The notes under the pieces were generated by a model that saw only the letters and a program-made list of their open reading frames with translations, was not told the DNA's origin and ran no database searches. From Nitrosomonas marina (GTDB lineage Bacteria; Pseudomonadota; Gammaproteobacteria; Burkholderiales; Nitrosomonadaceae), in NCBI RefSeq assembly GCF_900110145.1, contig NZ_FOCP01000028.1, positions 1 through 38,874 of the forward strand: 38,874 bases of DNA. Direction: 5' to 3'. The translations under genes were made by a program, and so were the position numbers. This document shows positions 8,611-17,587 of this stretch, in pieces (positions within the stretch are counted from its first letter, which is position 1; the number at the start of each line of letters is the position of its first letter).

Positions 8611-10461
8611 ATGTCTGACAATACATCTTATCAAATGCCATTTGGTGCAGAGCTGCAAACCTGCGGGAAAGTGCGGTTCCGACTTTGGGCGCCTGAGGCA
8701 AATACGGTAGATGTTTGTCTGTATGATGGTTTTAAAGAAGAAAAATTACCGATGGCGGCGGCAGTAGACGGCTGGTATGAAACCACGACAACATCTGCAC
8801 GACCGGGGACTCATTACCGCTTCTGCATTGATGGCGACAAATGCGTACCGGATCCGGCCTCGCGCTTCCAGCCTGAAGATGTGCACGGGCCAAGTGAAGT
8901 CATAGATTCTTCCAGCTGGCGCTGGCAGGATGCCCGCTGGATGGGGCGACCCTGGAATGAAGCCGTTATTTACGAGTTGCATGTCGGCAGTTTTACACCT
9001 GAAGGTAATTTTGCCGGCGTAATGGAAAAACTGGATTACTTGAGAGATCTGGGTGTTACCGCGATTGAATTGATGCCGGTTGCCGATTTTCCAGGAAAAC
9101 ACAACTGGGGTTATGATGGTACCTATCTGTTTGCACCAGACAGTCGCTACGGCCGGCCCGAAGATCTCAAAGCTTTGATTGACGCGGCACATGCGCGCAA
9201 TCTGATGGTATTCTTGGATGTGGTTTACAACCATTTCGGACCGGAGGGTAATTACCTGCATCTTTACGCACCTCAGTTTTTCACTGAGAAACATCGGACT
9301 CCCTGGGGTGCTGCCATCAATTTCGACGACGAACACAGTCACTGGGTACGGCAGTTTTTTATTCATAATGCGCTGTACTGGCTGAAAGAATATCATATCG
9401 ACGGTTTGCGGCTGGATGCTGTTCACGCCATTCTGGATGATTCTCAACCGGATATTCTGACCGAACTGGCTCAACGAGTGCAGACAGCTTTTCCCAATGA
9501 ACGCCATATTCATCTGATCCTGGAGAACGATCATAACGCGGCGCATTACCTTGAACATGGTGCCGTGCACAAGCCGTGCGCGTATACCGCACAATGGAAC
9601 GATGATATACATCATGCTCTGCATGTATTGCTTACGGGTGAAAGCGACGGTTATTACTTGGACTATGCACAGAATCCAATATCACACCTGGGGCGCTGTC
9701 TGGCGGAAGGGTTTGCTTATCAGGGTGATTGTTCTCCTTACCGGAACGGGGAACTCCGCGGCGAACCGAGCCGCCATTTGCCGCCAACAGCTTTTGTGTC
9801 CTTTTTGCAGAATCATGATCAGGTAGGTAACCGTGCTTTTGGCGAGCGTATCCAGACGCTTGCATCGCTACAGCAAATTCATGCTGCGGCAGCGATTTTA
9901 TTGCTTGCACCGTCACCACCATTGCTGTTTATGGGCGAAGAGTGGGGCAGCCGCCAGCCATTTCCATTTTTTTGTGATTTTGGCCCGGAGCTGGCTGACG
10001 CGGTTGTCAACGGCCGCCGTGAGGAATTCGCCCGTTTTCCGGAATTCAGTAATCCTGATGCGCGTGCGCGCATTCCCAATCCAATGGAAGAGAGTACATT
10101 CCAGCAGGCCGTACTGAACTGGCTGGATTGTGACCGTCCCGAGCATGCATCCTGGCTGACGTTGTATCGTGAGCTGCTTGCCCTGCGTCATCGTTATATT
10201 GTGCCTTGTCTGTCCGGTTTGATTCAGCAATCGGCAGCGTTCGGTCTATTGGGTGGTCATGGATTGAGGGTAAGCTGGGTACTGGCCGATAATACGCAAT
10301 TATCGCTAATGGCCAACCTTGGAGATGATGTACTGAGCGGCTGTAGTTTTTCTCCATGGAAATTGCTGTATGCCACGCATAGTACCAGCAGCGATCTGAA
10401 TGGCGTCGACGTTTTGCCGCCCTGGTCCGTGATCTGGTATCTGAGTAAAGGAGCTGCATAG
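8611..10461 (+). CDS. treZ: Malto-oligosyltrehalose trehalohydrolase (TreZ)
   Basis: Hydrolyses the bond between the trehalosyl end and the rest of a malto-oligosyltrehalose, releasing trehalose. The 616-residue product has an N-terminal carbohydrate-binding fold (CBM48-like, about 10-95) and a GH13 barrel. The four GH13 regions are visible: DVVYNHF (from D203), GLRLDAVHAI (nucleophile D269), LENDHN (acid/base E305, the TreZ signature) and FLQNHDQVGN (H402-D403). It starts 14 bases after treT and its TAG stop shares one base with the GTG start of treY. This coupling makes sense because TreY makes the TreZ substrate. Confidence 0.95.
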   Translation: MSDNTSYQMPFGAELQTCGKVRFRLWAPEANTVDVCLYDGFKEEKLPMAAAVDGWYETTTTSARPGTHYRFCIDGDKCVPDPASRFQPEDVHGPSEVIDSSSWRWQDARWMGRPWNEAVIYELHVGSFTPEGNFAGVMEKLDYLRDLGVTAIELMPVADFPGKHNWGYDGTYLFAPDSRYGRPEDLKALIDAAHARNLMVFLDVVYNHFGPEGNYLHLYAPQFFTEKHRTPWGAAINFDDEHSHWVRQFFIHNALYWLKEYHIDGLRLDAVHAILDDSQPDILTELAQRVQTAFPNERHIHLILENDHNAAHYLEHGAVHKPCAYTAQWNDDIHHALHVLLTGESDGYYLDYAQNPISHLGRCLAEGFAYQGDCSPYRNGELRGEPSRHLPPTAFVSFLQNHDQVGNRAFGERIQTLASLQQIHAAAAILLLAPSPPLLFMGEEWGSRQPFPFFCDFGPELADAVVNGRREEFARFPEFSNPDARARIPNPMEESTFQQAVLNWLDCDRPEHASWLTLYRELLALRHRYIVPCLSGLIQQSAAFGLLGGHGLRVSWVLADNTQLSLMANLGDDVLSGCSFSPWKLLYATHSTSSDLNGVDVLPPWSVIWYLSKGAA

Positions 10462-13385
10462 TGAGTCCATCGAGTGCACCCAGTTCGACATACCGTCTGC
10501 AGTTTAACCGTGGATTCACGTTTGCCGATGCCGCAGATATGATTGCATATCTGCATGCATTGGGTATCAGCCACGTGTATGCTTCTCCGTTTTTAAAAGC
10601 GCGTACTGGCAGTCTGCACGGTTACAATATTGTTGATCATAACGCGCTGAATCCTGAAATTGGCACAAAAGCCGACTTTGATGCTTATATTGAAAGGCTT
10701 CACCATTACGGCATGGGGCAGGTCGTTGATATTGTGCCCAACCATATGGGCGTTGGAGGCGACGACAACAACTGGTGGCTGGACGTATTGGAAAATGGCG
10801 AAGCATCGGTTTATGCGGATTATTTCGATATCGACTGGCACCCGGCAAATCCGGCGCTGAGTAACAAGGTGCTGTTGCCCTTTCTCGGCGATCACTACGG
10901 ATCAGTTCTTGAAAACGGTGAGCTGAAGCTCGAGTTCGACAATAAGAACGGTACTTTTAACGTGCGTTATTACGAACACCTTTTTCCAATTGATCCACTT
11001 ACCTATCCATTTATTCTGAGCCTTCATATTGACCGACTGACACAGCAGAATGACAAAAATCAAAGACTTTTTGAAGCGCTTACCGTAGTCATTGCCGCTT
11101 GCAAATCCCTGCCAGACCGCAACAACCTTTCTGATTCTCTGCGCAAGTATCGCCGTCAGAGTGCCATGGCATGCAAGCATCATCTGGCCGAACTCTATTC
11201 CAAGCATACTGAAGCGCATACCTTTATTCAGGCTAATCTGGATGTGTTTAACGGCGATGTCAATCAACCCGGCAGTTTTGACCGACTGCACCAGTTGTTG
11301 GAAGCACAGGCTTACCGGCTGTCTTACTGGAAAGTCGCTACCGAAGAAATCAATTACAGGCGCTTTTTCGACATCAACGAACTGGCTGCCTTGAGGATGG
11401 AAAACAGTGAAGTCTTTAATGTAACGCATCAGCTTATACTGCAAATGGTGCATGACGGGCAAATCAACGGTCTTCGCATTGATCATCCTGACGGCTTGTC
11501 TGATCCCTGCGCCTATTACCATCAATTGCAGCAATTAGTTCGTAAACAAGTTGACACACAGTCGGAGTCGGATAATGCATTTTTCGGACTGTGGATCGAG
11601 AAAATTCTGGCCAATTTCGAGCACTTGCCGTCCGATTGGCCTGTCAGCGGGACCACTGGATATGATTCGGCATTTCTGCTCAATGGTATTTTTGTTCGGC
11701 AGCAATCCGAACGTCACGTCAATCGCATTTACAGCCGGTTTATCGGATTGAATCTCGAATATGAAAGTTTGCTCTACGACCGTAAAAAGCTGATTACCCA
11801 TCGTATGCTGTCAAGCGAATTGACGGTGTTGGCTAACTTACTCAGTCATATTGCGCAAACCAACCGGCGCACCCGTGATTTTACCTATCAGGCGTTGCGC
11901 GATGCATTGGGTGAGGTGGTTGCCTGTTTCCCGGTTTATCGTACGTACATCACTGCCACGCAAATCAGCGAAGAAGATTTACGCTATGTGCAATGGGCGA
12001 TCGCGCAGGCAAAAAAGCACAATCCGGCGACCGACATTCTGATTTTTGATTTTATCGGACAGTTGTTGACATTGACGCGTTTGGACGCTTACCGCAACAG
12101 CACGCGGCGTAAAGTTGTTCAGTTTGTTCTCAAGTTTCAACAATATACATCGCCTGTGATGGCCAAGGGGCTTGAAGATACAACGTTCTATATTTATAAC
12201 CGTCTGACATCGTTAAACGACGTCGGGTTTAATCCCTGCGCATTTGGTATTTCTGTTGCTGCTTTTCACCAGGCCAACAAACAGCGGCTAATGCACTGGC
12301 CACAAGCCATGGTCACTACATCCACGCATGACAGTAAACGCAGCGAGGACGTTCGCGCGCGCATAAATGTATTGTCAGAAATCCCGGATGAATGGCAACG
12401 GCGCCTGAATCGCTGGAGTCGTCTGAATCGCCACAAAAAGAGACTGATCAATCATGAAAGTGCCCCTTCGCGCAACGACGAATATCTGATTTATCAGACT
12501 TTGATCGGCGTATGGCCGCTACAATCAGGACACCTGTTCGAAGACACTGATGTGCTTGAATCATTACGCCAGCGCATTGAAGATTATATGCTCAAGGCCA
12601 TCAGGGAAGCGAAGGTGCATACTTCATGGATCAATCCTAACGAGGAATATGAAGAAGCCATTCGCAGTTTTGTTGGTGCGTTGGTATATGCCAACCCGGA
12701 ACACAATGCTTTTCTCGCTGATTTTTTACCGTTTCAGCAGCGCGTTGCACGTTTCGGGTTATTTAACAGCCTATCGCAAACACTGATGAAACTGACGATA
12801 CCCGGTATACCCGACATTTATCAGGGCAATGAGCTATGGACGTTTAATCTGGTTGACCCGGACAACCGGCAGCCCGTAGATTATCGGGAGCGCAACCGGT
12901 TGTTGAAGTCGCTCAAGACGGAATCCGAGGCCTGCACAGACCTGCCCGGTTTTGCACGGCAGTTGCTTGAGCAGATTGGCAATGGCCATGCCAAGCTCTA
13001 CCTGACCTGGAAAACCCTGAAACTGCGCCGTCGATACCAACAGCTTTTTCAGCACGGCGGTTATACAGGCCTGGCTGCACAAGGTCTCCGGGCCGATCAT
13101 ATCTGCGCGTTCGCACGCTGCCATGAAGGCGAAACTGTCATAGCAGTCGCTGCCCGCGAATTCGTACCACTGTTAACCGAAGAAAATGACTTGCCTATCG
13201 GTGCATCCATCTGGCGTGACACCTTTGTCGAATTACCCGCAAACCAATGGGAAATACAGACGTACCGCAATGTTTTTACCGGTGAACGCGTCACCAGCAC
13301 GCGTGTTGACGACCAGGTTTTTTTGAGTGCGGCAGAAGTGTTCCGCAGCTTCTCAGTGGGGCTACTGGTAAAAGAGCCAGTGTAA
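10461..13385 (+). CDS. treY: Malto-oligosyltrehalose synthase (TreY)
   Basis: Rearranges the reducing-end alpha-1,4 linkage of maltodextrin into an alpha-1,1 linkage. The product is 974 residues, somewhat longer than many TreY proteins, with a GTG start that has GGAG eight bases upstream and overlaps the treZ stop by one base. The GH13 regions are DIVPNHMG (D90), GLRIDHPDGLSDP (nucleophile D341), WIEKIL (acid/base E380) and TSTHDSKRSEDVRAR (H623-D624). The large insert between regions I and II is typical of TreY. It ends the operon; the next gene is on the other strand after a 126-base gap. No convincing terminator was seen there. Confidence 0.95.
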   Translation: MSPSSAPSSTYRLQFNRGFTFADAADMIAYLHALGISHVYASPFLKARTGSLHGYNIVDHNALNPEIGTKADFDAYIERLHHYGMGQVVDIVPNHMGVGGDDNNWWLDVLENGEASVYADYFDIDWHPANPALSNKVLLPFLGDHYGSVLENGELKLEFDNKNGTFNVRYYEHLFPIDPLTYPFILSLHIDRLTQQNDKNQRLFEALTVVIAACKSLPDRNNLSDSLRKYRRQSAMACKHHLAELYSKHTEAHTFIQANLDVFNGDVNQPGSFDRLHQLLEAQAYRLSYWKVATEEINYRRFFDINELAALRMENSEVFNVTHQLILQMVHDGQINGLRIDHPDGLSDPCAYYHQLQQLVRKQVDTQSESDNAFFGLWIEKILANFEHLPSDWPVSGTTGYDSAFLLNGIFVRQQSERHVNRIYSRFIGLNLEYESLLYDRKKLITHRMLSSELTVLANLLSHIAQTNRRTRDFTYQALRDALGEVVACFPVYRTYITATQISEEDLRYVQWAIAQAKKHNPATDILIFDFIGQLLTLTRLDAYRNSTRRKVVQFVLKFQQYTSPVMAKGLEDTTFYIYNRLTSLNDVGFNPCAFGISVAAFHQANKQRLMHWPQAMVTTSTHDSKRSEDVRARINVLSEIPDEWQRRLNRWSRLNRHKKRLINHESAPSRNDEYLIYQTLIGVWPLQSGHLFEDTDVLESLRQRIEDYMLKAIREAKVHTSWINPNEEYEEAIRSFVGALVYANPEHNAFLADFLPFQQRVARFGLFNSLSQTLMKLTIPGIPDIYQGNELWTFNLVDPDNRQPVDYRERNRLLKSLKTESEACTDLPGFARQLLEQIGNGHAKLYLTWKTLKLRRRYQQLFQHGGYTGLAAQGLRADHICAFARCHEGETVIAVAAREFVPLLTEENDLPIGASIWRDTFVELPANQWEIQTYRNVFTGERVTSTRVDDQVFLSAAEVFRSFSVGLLVKEPV

Positions 13386-13511
13386 TAATACTTGATAGCT
13401 TATGCGAGTTGTTGTGTCCAGAATCGCAATCATGTTTTATAGAAACTGATCGTGTACTATGAGACAGAAAGACAGGAAGTGATGAATGGCATTATTTAAC
13501 ATGAGACAGTT

Positions 13512-14516
13512 TTATGCGTCTTCTTTCATTTCATGTCTTTTTTGAATATTCCAGTTCAACAACGAGGCGCAGGCATATATGTTACGAATAGTTGGTGTCT
13601 GTATACCTGTGAGTTTTGCAAGCTCCAGTACAGCCAGCATTAGCGCATCCAGCTCAAGCGCGTGCCCGTTTTCCAGGTCTTGCAGCATGGATGTTTTATG
13701 CGGACCAACAGCCCTGGCGCCTTCTATGCGTTTTTCGATGGTATGCCTGAAATGTGCTCCTAGCGTCTCGGCAACCTGCTGGGCCTCTTCCATCATTCTG
13801 GCGACCAGTTCGCGTGTATTGGGAAATGTGCAGATATCTTCCATCGTTGCATGCGTTAAAGCGCTGATGGGATTGATAGATAAGGCTCCCCATGCCTTCA
13901 GCCAGATTTCTGATCGAATATCGTCAATTACCAGACATTTAAATCCAGACTTTTGAAACAGATTTGCAACTGTCTGCGTGCGTTCGCTTTGTGGGCCAAT
14001 GACTTCGCCGATTGAGAATCGTTTTCCCTCAATGTGTCGGGCACGTCCATTATCTTCCAGCATGACTGCAGGATAGGCGACACAGCCAATAACTTGCGAG
14101 GGGTTGATATGGCGATTCAACAGGCCCTCTGGATCCAGGCAGTTAATCTGCGCTTCTTTAAAACGATCTGAGAGCCCATGAAGATACCACCAGGGTATTC
14201 CATTTTGGATGGGAATAATAGTTGAACTGCCATCGGTAAGCTTGGCAATGTTTTCCGCTGCGCCCGGCAGGTCTTGGGCTTTGGTGGCCAATATTATAAT
14301 TTGATGTTTTCCAGCCTCAACAAAATCTGAAGTAATCAAAGACGGATTTACAGATGATTCCAGACCATTCTGGTCAGCTACAGTAATCCGGCCTGCTTTT
14401 TTCAGTCGCTTCACCCGGTCCGGCAGATCAATCATGGTAACTTCATGTCCGGCCTTCTGGATGCCGTGCCCAATGAATATACCCATTGCGCCGGAACCAA
14501 CAATTGCGATACGCAT
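13512..14516 (-). CDS. Ketopantoate reductase family protein (2-dehydropantoate 2-reductase-like)
   Basis: The family reduces 2-dehydropantoate to pantoate with NADPH in the pathway to coenzyme A; paralogues of other specificity are common. The 334-residue product opens with a Rossmann motif, MRIAIVGSGAMG, then IILATKAQD and IPIQNGIPW, and a C-terminal helical domain with EIWLKAWGALSINPISALTH, where the conserved lysine and asparagine sit. The frame is open to an ATG at 14537, but the ATG at 14516 has AGGA at a good distance and places the Rossmann strand at the very N-terminus. No other pantothenate gene is nearby, so I leave the symbol blank. It is a single-gene unit between treY (converging) and the acyltransferase gene. 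Confidence 0.85.
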   Translation of the reverse strand: MRIAIVGSGAMGIFIGHGIQKAGHEVTMIDLPDRVKRLKKAGRITVADQNGLESSVNPSLITSDFVEAGKHQIIILATKAQDLPGAAENIAKLTDGSSTIIPIQNGIPWWYLHGLSDRFKEAQINCLDPEGLLNRHINPSQVIGCVAYPAVMLEDNGRARHIEGKRFSIGEVIGPQSERTQTVANLFQKSGFKCLVIDDIRSEIWLKAWGALSINPISALTHATMEDICTFPNTRELVARMMEEAQQVAETLGAHFRHTIEKRIEGARAVGPHKTSMLQDLENGHALELDALMLAVLELAKLTGIQTPTIRNIYACASLLNWNIQKRHEMKEDA

Positions 14517-14658
14517 ACTTTTTCCTGTGTTTTTCAAAAATGCAGAAACTGTTTTTTTGGGTTCTTGATTAATACTGGTAATTTGTAAACAATCTATGTT
14601 GTTAGCGGATAGAGCAAAGGAAAATTAAATTCAGGTCTGTCAGGTATTCCGGCTAAGA

Positions 14659-15573
14659 TCAGTCTGGATCGATTTTCCAGAGGTTGAAAGGTGGCCACCA
14701 GCCCCGCCAGAGTCCGGGATGTTCCAATACATTTTGTTCAAGAATGGGTACGTATGCACTGATCATTTCCTCTTCAGCTTCATCAATCTGTGGACTTTGA
14801 GATTCAAGGGGTGGCGCTATGTTAATAGCGTAACCGTTGAAAGCGGGCACAATAAATACCGGAAGCAAGGTAGCGCCAGTTGTCAGTGCGAGACTGGGCG
14901 CGCCTTTAGCCAGTCGTATGCGGCCACCCAGAAAAGGGCGTTCTCCGTAACGACGGCCAGAATGAATAGCCGTTATCGAAACGATTTCATTTTCCTGAAG
15001 CCTGGAGACCAGGCGGCGCATGGCCTGTCCCGAACCGTTTCGCGTGATCAGGCAGCGTTCTTTCAGATACCGTTTTTCGATGTTTGTTTTTACCGGATTT
15101 AGAACATGCATACCAAAACGGGTGTCAGAGAAGCCGTGCGTATAACTGCTCAGGTGTGTGATGCGATATCCCGCCTGATACAATCCTTTTTTAAAAACAA
15201 GATCAGCATGCGCAAATGGACAAAACCATAAAATCACACCTTTATTTTTCTCCAGTGCCTTGAGTATATGGTGCTGGCCGCTGATTTCTATTTTAGGATT
15301 CCATCCCCAGGGAGCATATTCCCGTAAATTCTCAAGCAGCTCCCAGTGATTGTGTTGACGGAATGCGACTTTGATCTCGTATGGTTTGATCGTCGGAATC
15401 TGAGAGACCAGTCGATTTAAGTGTGTTCCATTGTCTCCAAACAGCTTGATATGCGTTTTTCCTAGAAAACCGGTCAGGAAATCCCAATACCGTTCCGGAA
15501 TCAGCCAGGCGATGGGTAAAAGGGCTGCGAAATAGAAGACCATCATTATGTCTCGCAGCGATATGGTTTTCAT
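14659..15573 (-). CDS. LpxL/HtrB-like lysophospholipid acyltransferase family protein
   Basis: The 304-residue protein resembles the lipid A late-acyltransferase family (PF03279), which moves acyl chains from acyl carrier protein to a lipid at the inner membrane. It has a single N-terminal membrane segment (about 9-26), then VILWFCPFAHADLVFKKG and the downstream blocks RNGSGQAMRRLVSRL, GRRYGERPFLGGRIRLAKGAPSLAL and GATLLPVFIVP. The family catalytic motif is HX4D/E; here the histidine that aligns (H122) is followed four residues later by phenylalanine, so the acid is not in its usual place. It may use another residue, acylate a different lipid or be impaired. The start at 15573 is the first methionine of a plausible anchor; its ribosome binding site is weak. 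Confidence 0.75.
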   Translation of the reverse strand: MKTISLRDIMMVFYFAALLPIAWLIPERYWDFLTGFLGKTHIKLFGDNGTHLNRLVSQIPTIKPYEIKVAFRQHNHWELLENLREYAPWGWNPKIEISGQHHILKALEKNKGVILWFCPFAHADLVFKKGLYQAGYRITHLSSYTHGFSDTRFGMHVLNPVKTNIEKRYLKERCLITRNGSGQAMRRLVSRLQENEIVSITAIHSGRRYGERPFLGGRIRLAKGAPSLALTTGATLLPVFIVPAFNGYAINIAPPLESQSPQIDEAEEEMISAYVPILEQNVLEHPGLWRGWWPPFNLWKIDPD

Positions 15574-15764
15574 TAAAAACTACTTGAACTAATTTGGAAA
15601 GAACTTGCAGAGGAGTGTATTTGAGTGACTCTTTTCATGAGTCAAGTTTATATAAAATGATAAATAGTGTAAATATCATCAACCATTGGCGGCTGGTTCT
15701 GAATCGGTTTTGATTTGTATATGCATGAATACGAAGCTGGTATATCGGGTATTCTCACGGATAG

Positions 15765-16601
15765 TCAGTGTCCGTGGGCAAATAACCCGACAAACCAGAT
15801 CAGACCGATTCCCGCAAGAATTAATGTGACTTGCTGTATGGTAGCGCCAATCTCAGGACGTTTGTGCAGGCCCGGTATTAAATCGGACAGGGCAACGTAA
15901 ATCATGCTGGCTGAGGCCAGTCCCAGCAATGGCAATATCAGAAAATCGAGTGTGTTAAGCATAAAATAAGCGAGAACACCGCCGACAAGCGTTGCAAAAC
16001 TGGATAACAGATTCATCAAAAACGCCATGCGGCGGGAATAACCTGAATTAAGCAGAATGATGAAATCGCCGGCTTCCTGCGGTATTTCATGTGCAATGAT
16101 CGCGATGGAAGTAACGATGCCAAGTTGTGTGTCCACCATAAAAGCAGCCGCGATCAGAATGCCGTCGACGAAATTATGGAAGGTGTCTCCGATCATGATC
16201 ATCATGCCGCTACGACCGCGGTCGTGCTCATGCTCATTTGTATAATAGCTGCTCGCCGTTACGGTCGCTACAGTGGGCACTGTCTGTTCTGCGGCAGTTG
16301 CCGGACTGTGTGCTTCGCAGTCTTCCATATGGCAGTGACGCCAAAGCACAAGTTTTTCCAGAATGAAAAACAGTAAAATTCCAAATAGCACCAGAATGGT
16401 AACTTGAGCGGGGTTGTCAGAAAGTTCAAAGGCCTCCGGCAGGATATTAAGAAACGCGGCACCCAGCAATGCGCCGATTGCGAAAGAAACAAGCTTTAAA
16501 ACCCAGGCTTTGCGAGTGTTCAGCGTGAGTAAGGCGGCCAGAAGCAGGCTCAGTACCCCACCGGTAAAGCTGGCTGCTACGATCCAGGAAAGCGTCGACA
16601 T
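15765..16601 (-). CDS. ZIP family divalent metal transporter
   Basis: Imports zinc or another divalent metal across the inner membrane. The 278-residue product shows eight hydrophobic segments. The cytoplasmic loop between segments 3 and 4 is rich in histidine and acids (RHCHMEDCEAH and NEHEHDRG, about 88-126), as is usual for metal-binding loops. The signature pore helices are GDTFHNFVDGILIAAAF and IAIIAHEIPQEAGDFIIL, carrying the conserved HN..D and HEIPQE residues. A candidate promoter lies just upstream, so it may be expressed separately from pgeF. ZupT- or GufA-type specificity cannot be settled by eye. Confidence 0.9.
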   Translation of the reverse strand: MSTLSWIVAASFTGGVLSLLLAALLTLNTRKAWVLKLVSFAIGALLGAAFLNILPEAFELSDNPAQVTILVLFGILLFFILEKLVLWRHCHMEDCEAHSPATAAEQTVPTVATVTASSYYTNEHEHDRGRSGMMIMIGDTFHNFVDGILIAAAFMVDTQLGIVTSIAIIAHEIPQEAGDFIILLNSGYSRRMAFLMNLLSSFATLVGGVLAYFMLNTLDFLILPLLGLASASMIYVALSDLIPGLHKRPEIGATIQQVTLILAGIGLIWFVGLFAHGH

Positions 16602-16627
16602 AAAGTAAAATCAATTGGAAAGGCGGG

Positions 16628-16656
16628 ATTATACGCTGATGCACGGGGTGAATGAA
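16628..16656 (-). promoter_or_regulatory. Candidate promoter for the ZIP transporter gene
   Basis: Read on the minus strand, a perfect TATAAT (16633-16628) lies about 27 bases before the ZIP start, with a weak -35 (TTCATT) 17 bases further upstream near the end of pgeF. The leader would be short, about 20 bases. No Zur-type palindrome is obvious. Confidence 0.4.
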
Positions 16657-17427
16657 CTAATTTGGTCTGTTTGCCGGTTTTTCCATCCAGATCATCGCCG
16701 CCATGCGTCCGGTTTCACCATCCCGGCGGTATGAGAAAAAACGTGCCGGATCACTGTATGTGCAAACACCTCCGCCATATATGCGTGTTACGCCCGCACA
16801 GGCCAGGCGTTGCTGCGCAAGCTGAAAAATATCTGCAAACCATTTGGGTTCCGATTGTGTAGAAGAACCTGCTTGTTGAAAGGCTTTGGCGCTTCGCTGA
16901 TCATGGTCAACGAAAACCGCTCTGACATCATCGCCGACTTCGAAATGTTCAGGACCAATGGCTGGACCAAGCCACGCCATCAAAGTATTGTTCCCGGTTT
17001 GCATTGCTGCAATGGTTTGTTCGATGATACCGGCTGCTAATCCGCGCCATCCGGCATGCACTACGCCGACTACGGTTCCTGCCATATCGCATAACAAAAC
17101 CGGCAGGCAATCGGCTACCATGATTGCGCAAACGGTATTGTGCTGACGGCTTAACGCGGCATCTGCGACTTCTTCCTGCAGCTGTGTGCCGCCCTGATTG
17201 ATCCAGATATGACGGGATCCGTGCACTTGTACGAGCCAATGTGGATCATTGGGTAGATAATTGCGCAGCAAAGACCTGTTTTTAAGGACAGTCTTCGAAT
17301 TGTCGTGTACGTGCATGCCCAGATTGAAAGAGGCGTAGACGCCATTGCTGAATCCACCGCATCGCGTTGTAAACAGTGCTTTGATATGGCCGGGAACCGG
17401 CCAGTCGGGAATTATCAAATCAATCAT
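16657..17427 (-). CDS. pgeF: Peptidoglycan editing factor PgeF (YfiH family)
   Basis: PgeF removes wrongly placed amino acids (such as L-serine in place of L-alanine) from cell-wall precursors; older annotations call the family polyphenol oxidase or laccase. The product from ATG 17427 is 256 residues. It has the family blocks LFTTRCGGFSNGVYASFNLG near the N-terminus, VQVHGSRH, VADCLPVLLCD and VGVVHAGWRGLAAG, supplying the His-Cys-His zinc site, then WLGPAIGPEHFEVG and GGVCTYSDPARFFSYRRDG. The frame is open to a GTG at 17451, but IPDWPVP next to the ATG matches the family start. The ribosome binding site is weak at both. It lies 55 bases upstream of the ZIP gene. Confidence 0.93.
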   Translation of the reverse strand: MIDLIIPDWPVPGHIKALFTTRCGGFSNGVYASFNLGMHVHDNSKTVLKNRSLLRNYLPNDPHWLVQVHGSRHIWINQGGTQLQEEVADAALSRQHNTVCAIMVADCLPVLLCDMAGTVVGVVHAGWRGLAAGIIEQTIAAMQTGNNTLMAWLGPAIGPEHFEVGDDVRAVFVDHDQRSAKAFQQAGSSTQSEPKWFADIFQLAQQRLACAGVTRIYGGGVCTYSDPARFFSYRRDGETGRMAAMIWMEKPANRPN

Positions 17428-17529
17428 CGTTTTTTTATCATGGTCAAGCACAATATTAGAAACGTGCTCTGGTTATAAAACATGTTTGATGAAATTCTGG
17501 GTTAGAATAACAGGCTTTGGGTTAGGCGC

Positions 17530-17559
17530 TTGCGTTATTCCCTATAAATCAATTATAAA
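17530..17559 (+). promoter_or_regulatory. Candidate promoter for the ankyrin-ugpQ-glpD operon
   Basis: TTGCGT (17530-17535) and TATAAA (17554-17559) are separated by 18 bases, and the start codon at 17588 follows closely. Imperfect copies of a short inverted repeat (GAATAAC near 17512 and GTTATTC near 17534) flank the -35 and could be a regulator site. Confidence 0.35.
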
Positions 17560-17587
17560 AGATTAGATTCCAGAACAGGTGTGCTCA

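Noticed and set aside
8746..9624. Minus-strand frame of 292 codons opposite treZ
   Set aside because: It is antisense to an intact GH13 enzyme and has no motif or ribosome binding site.
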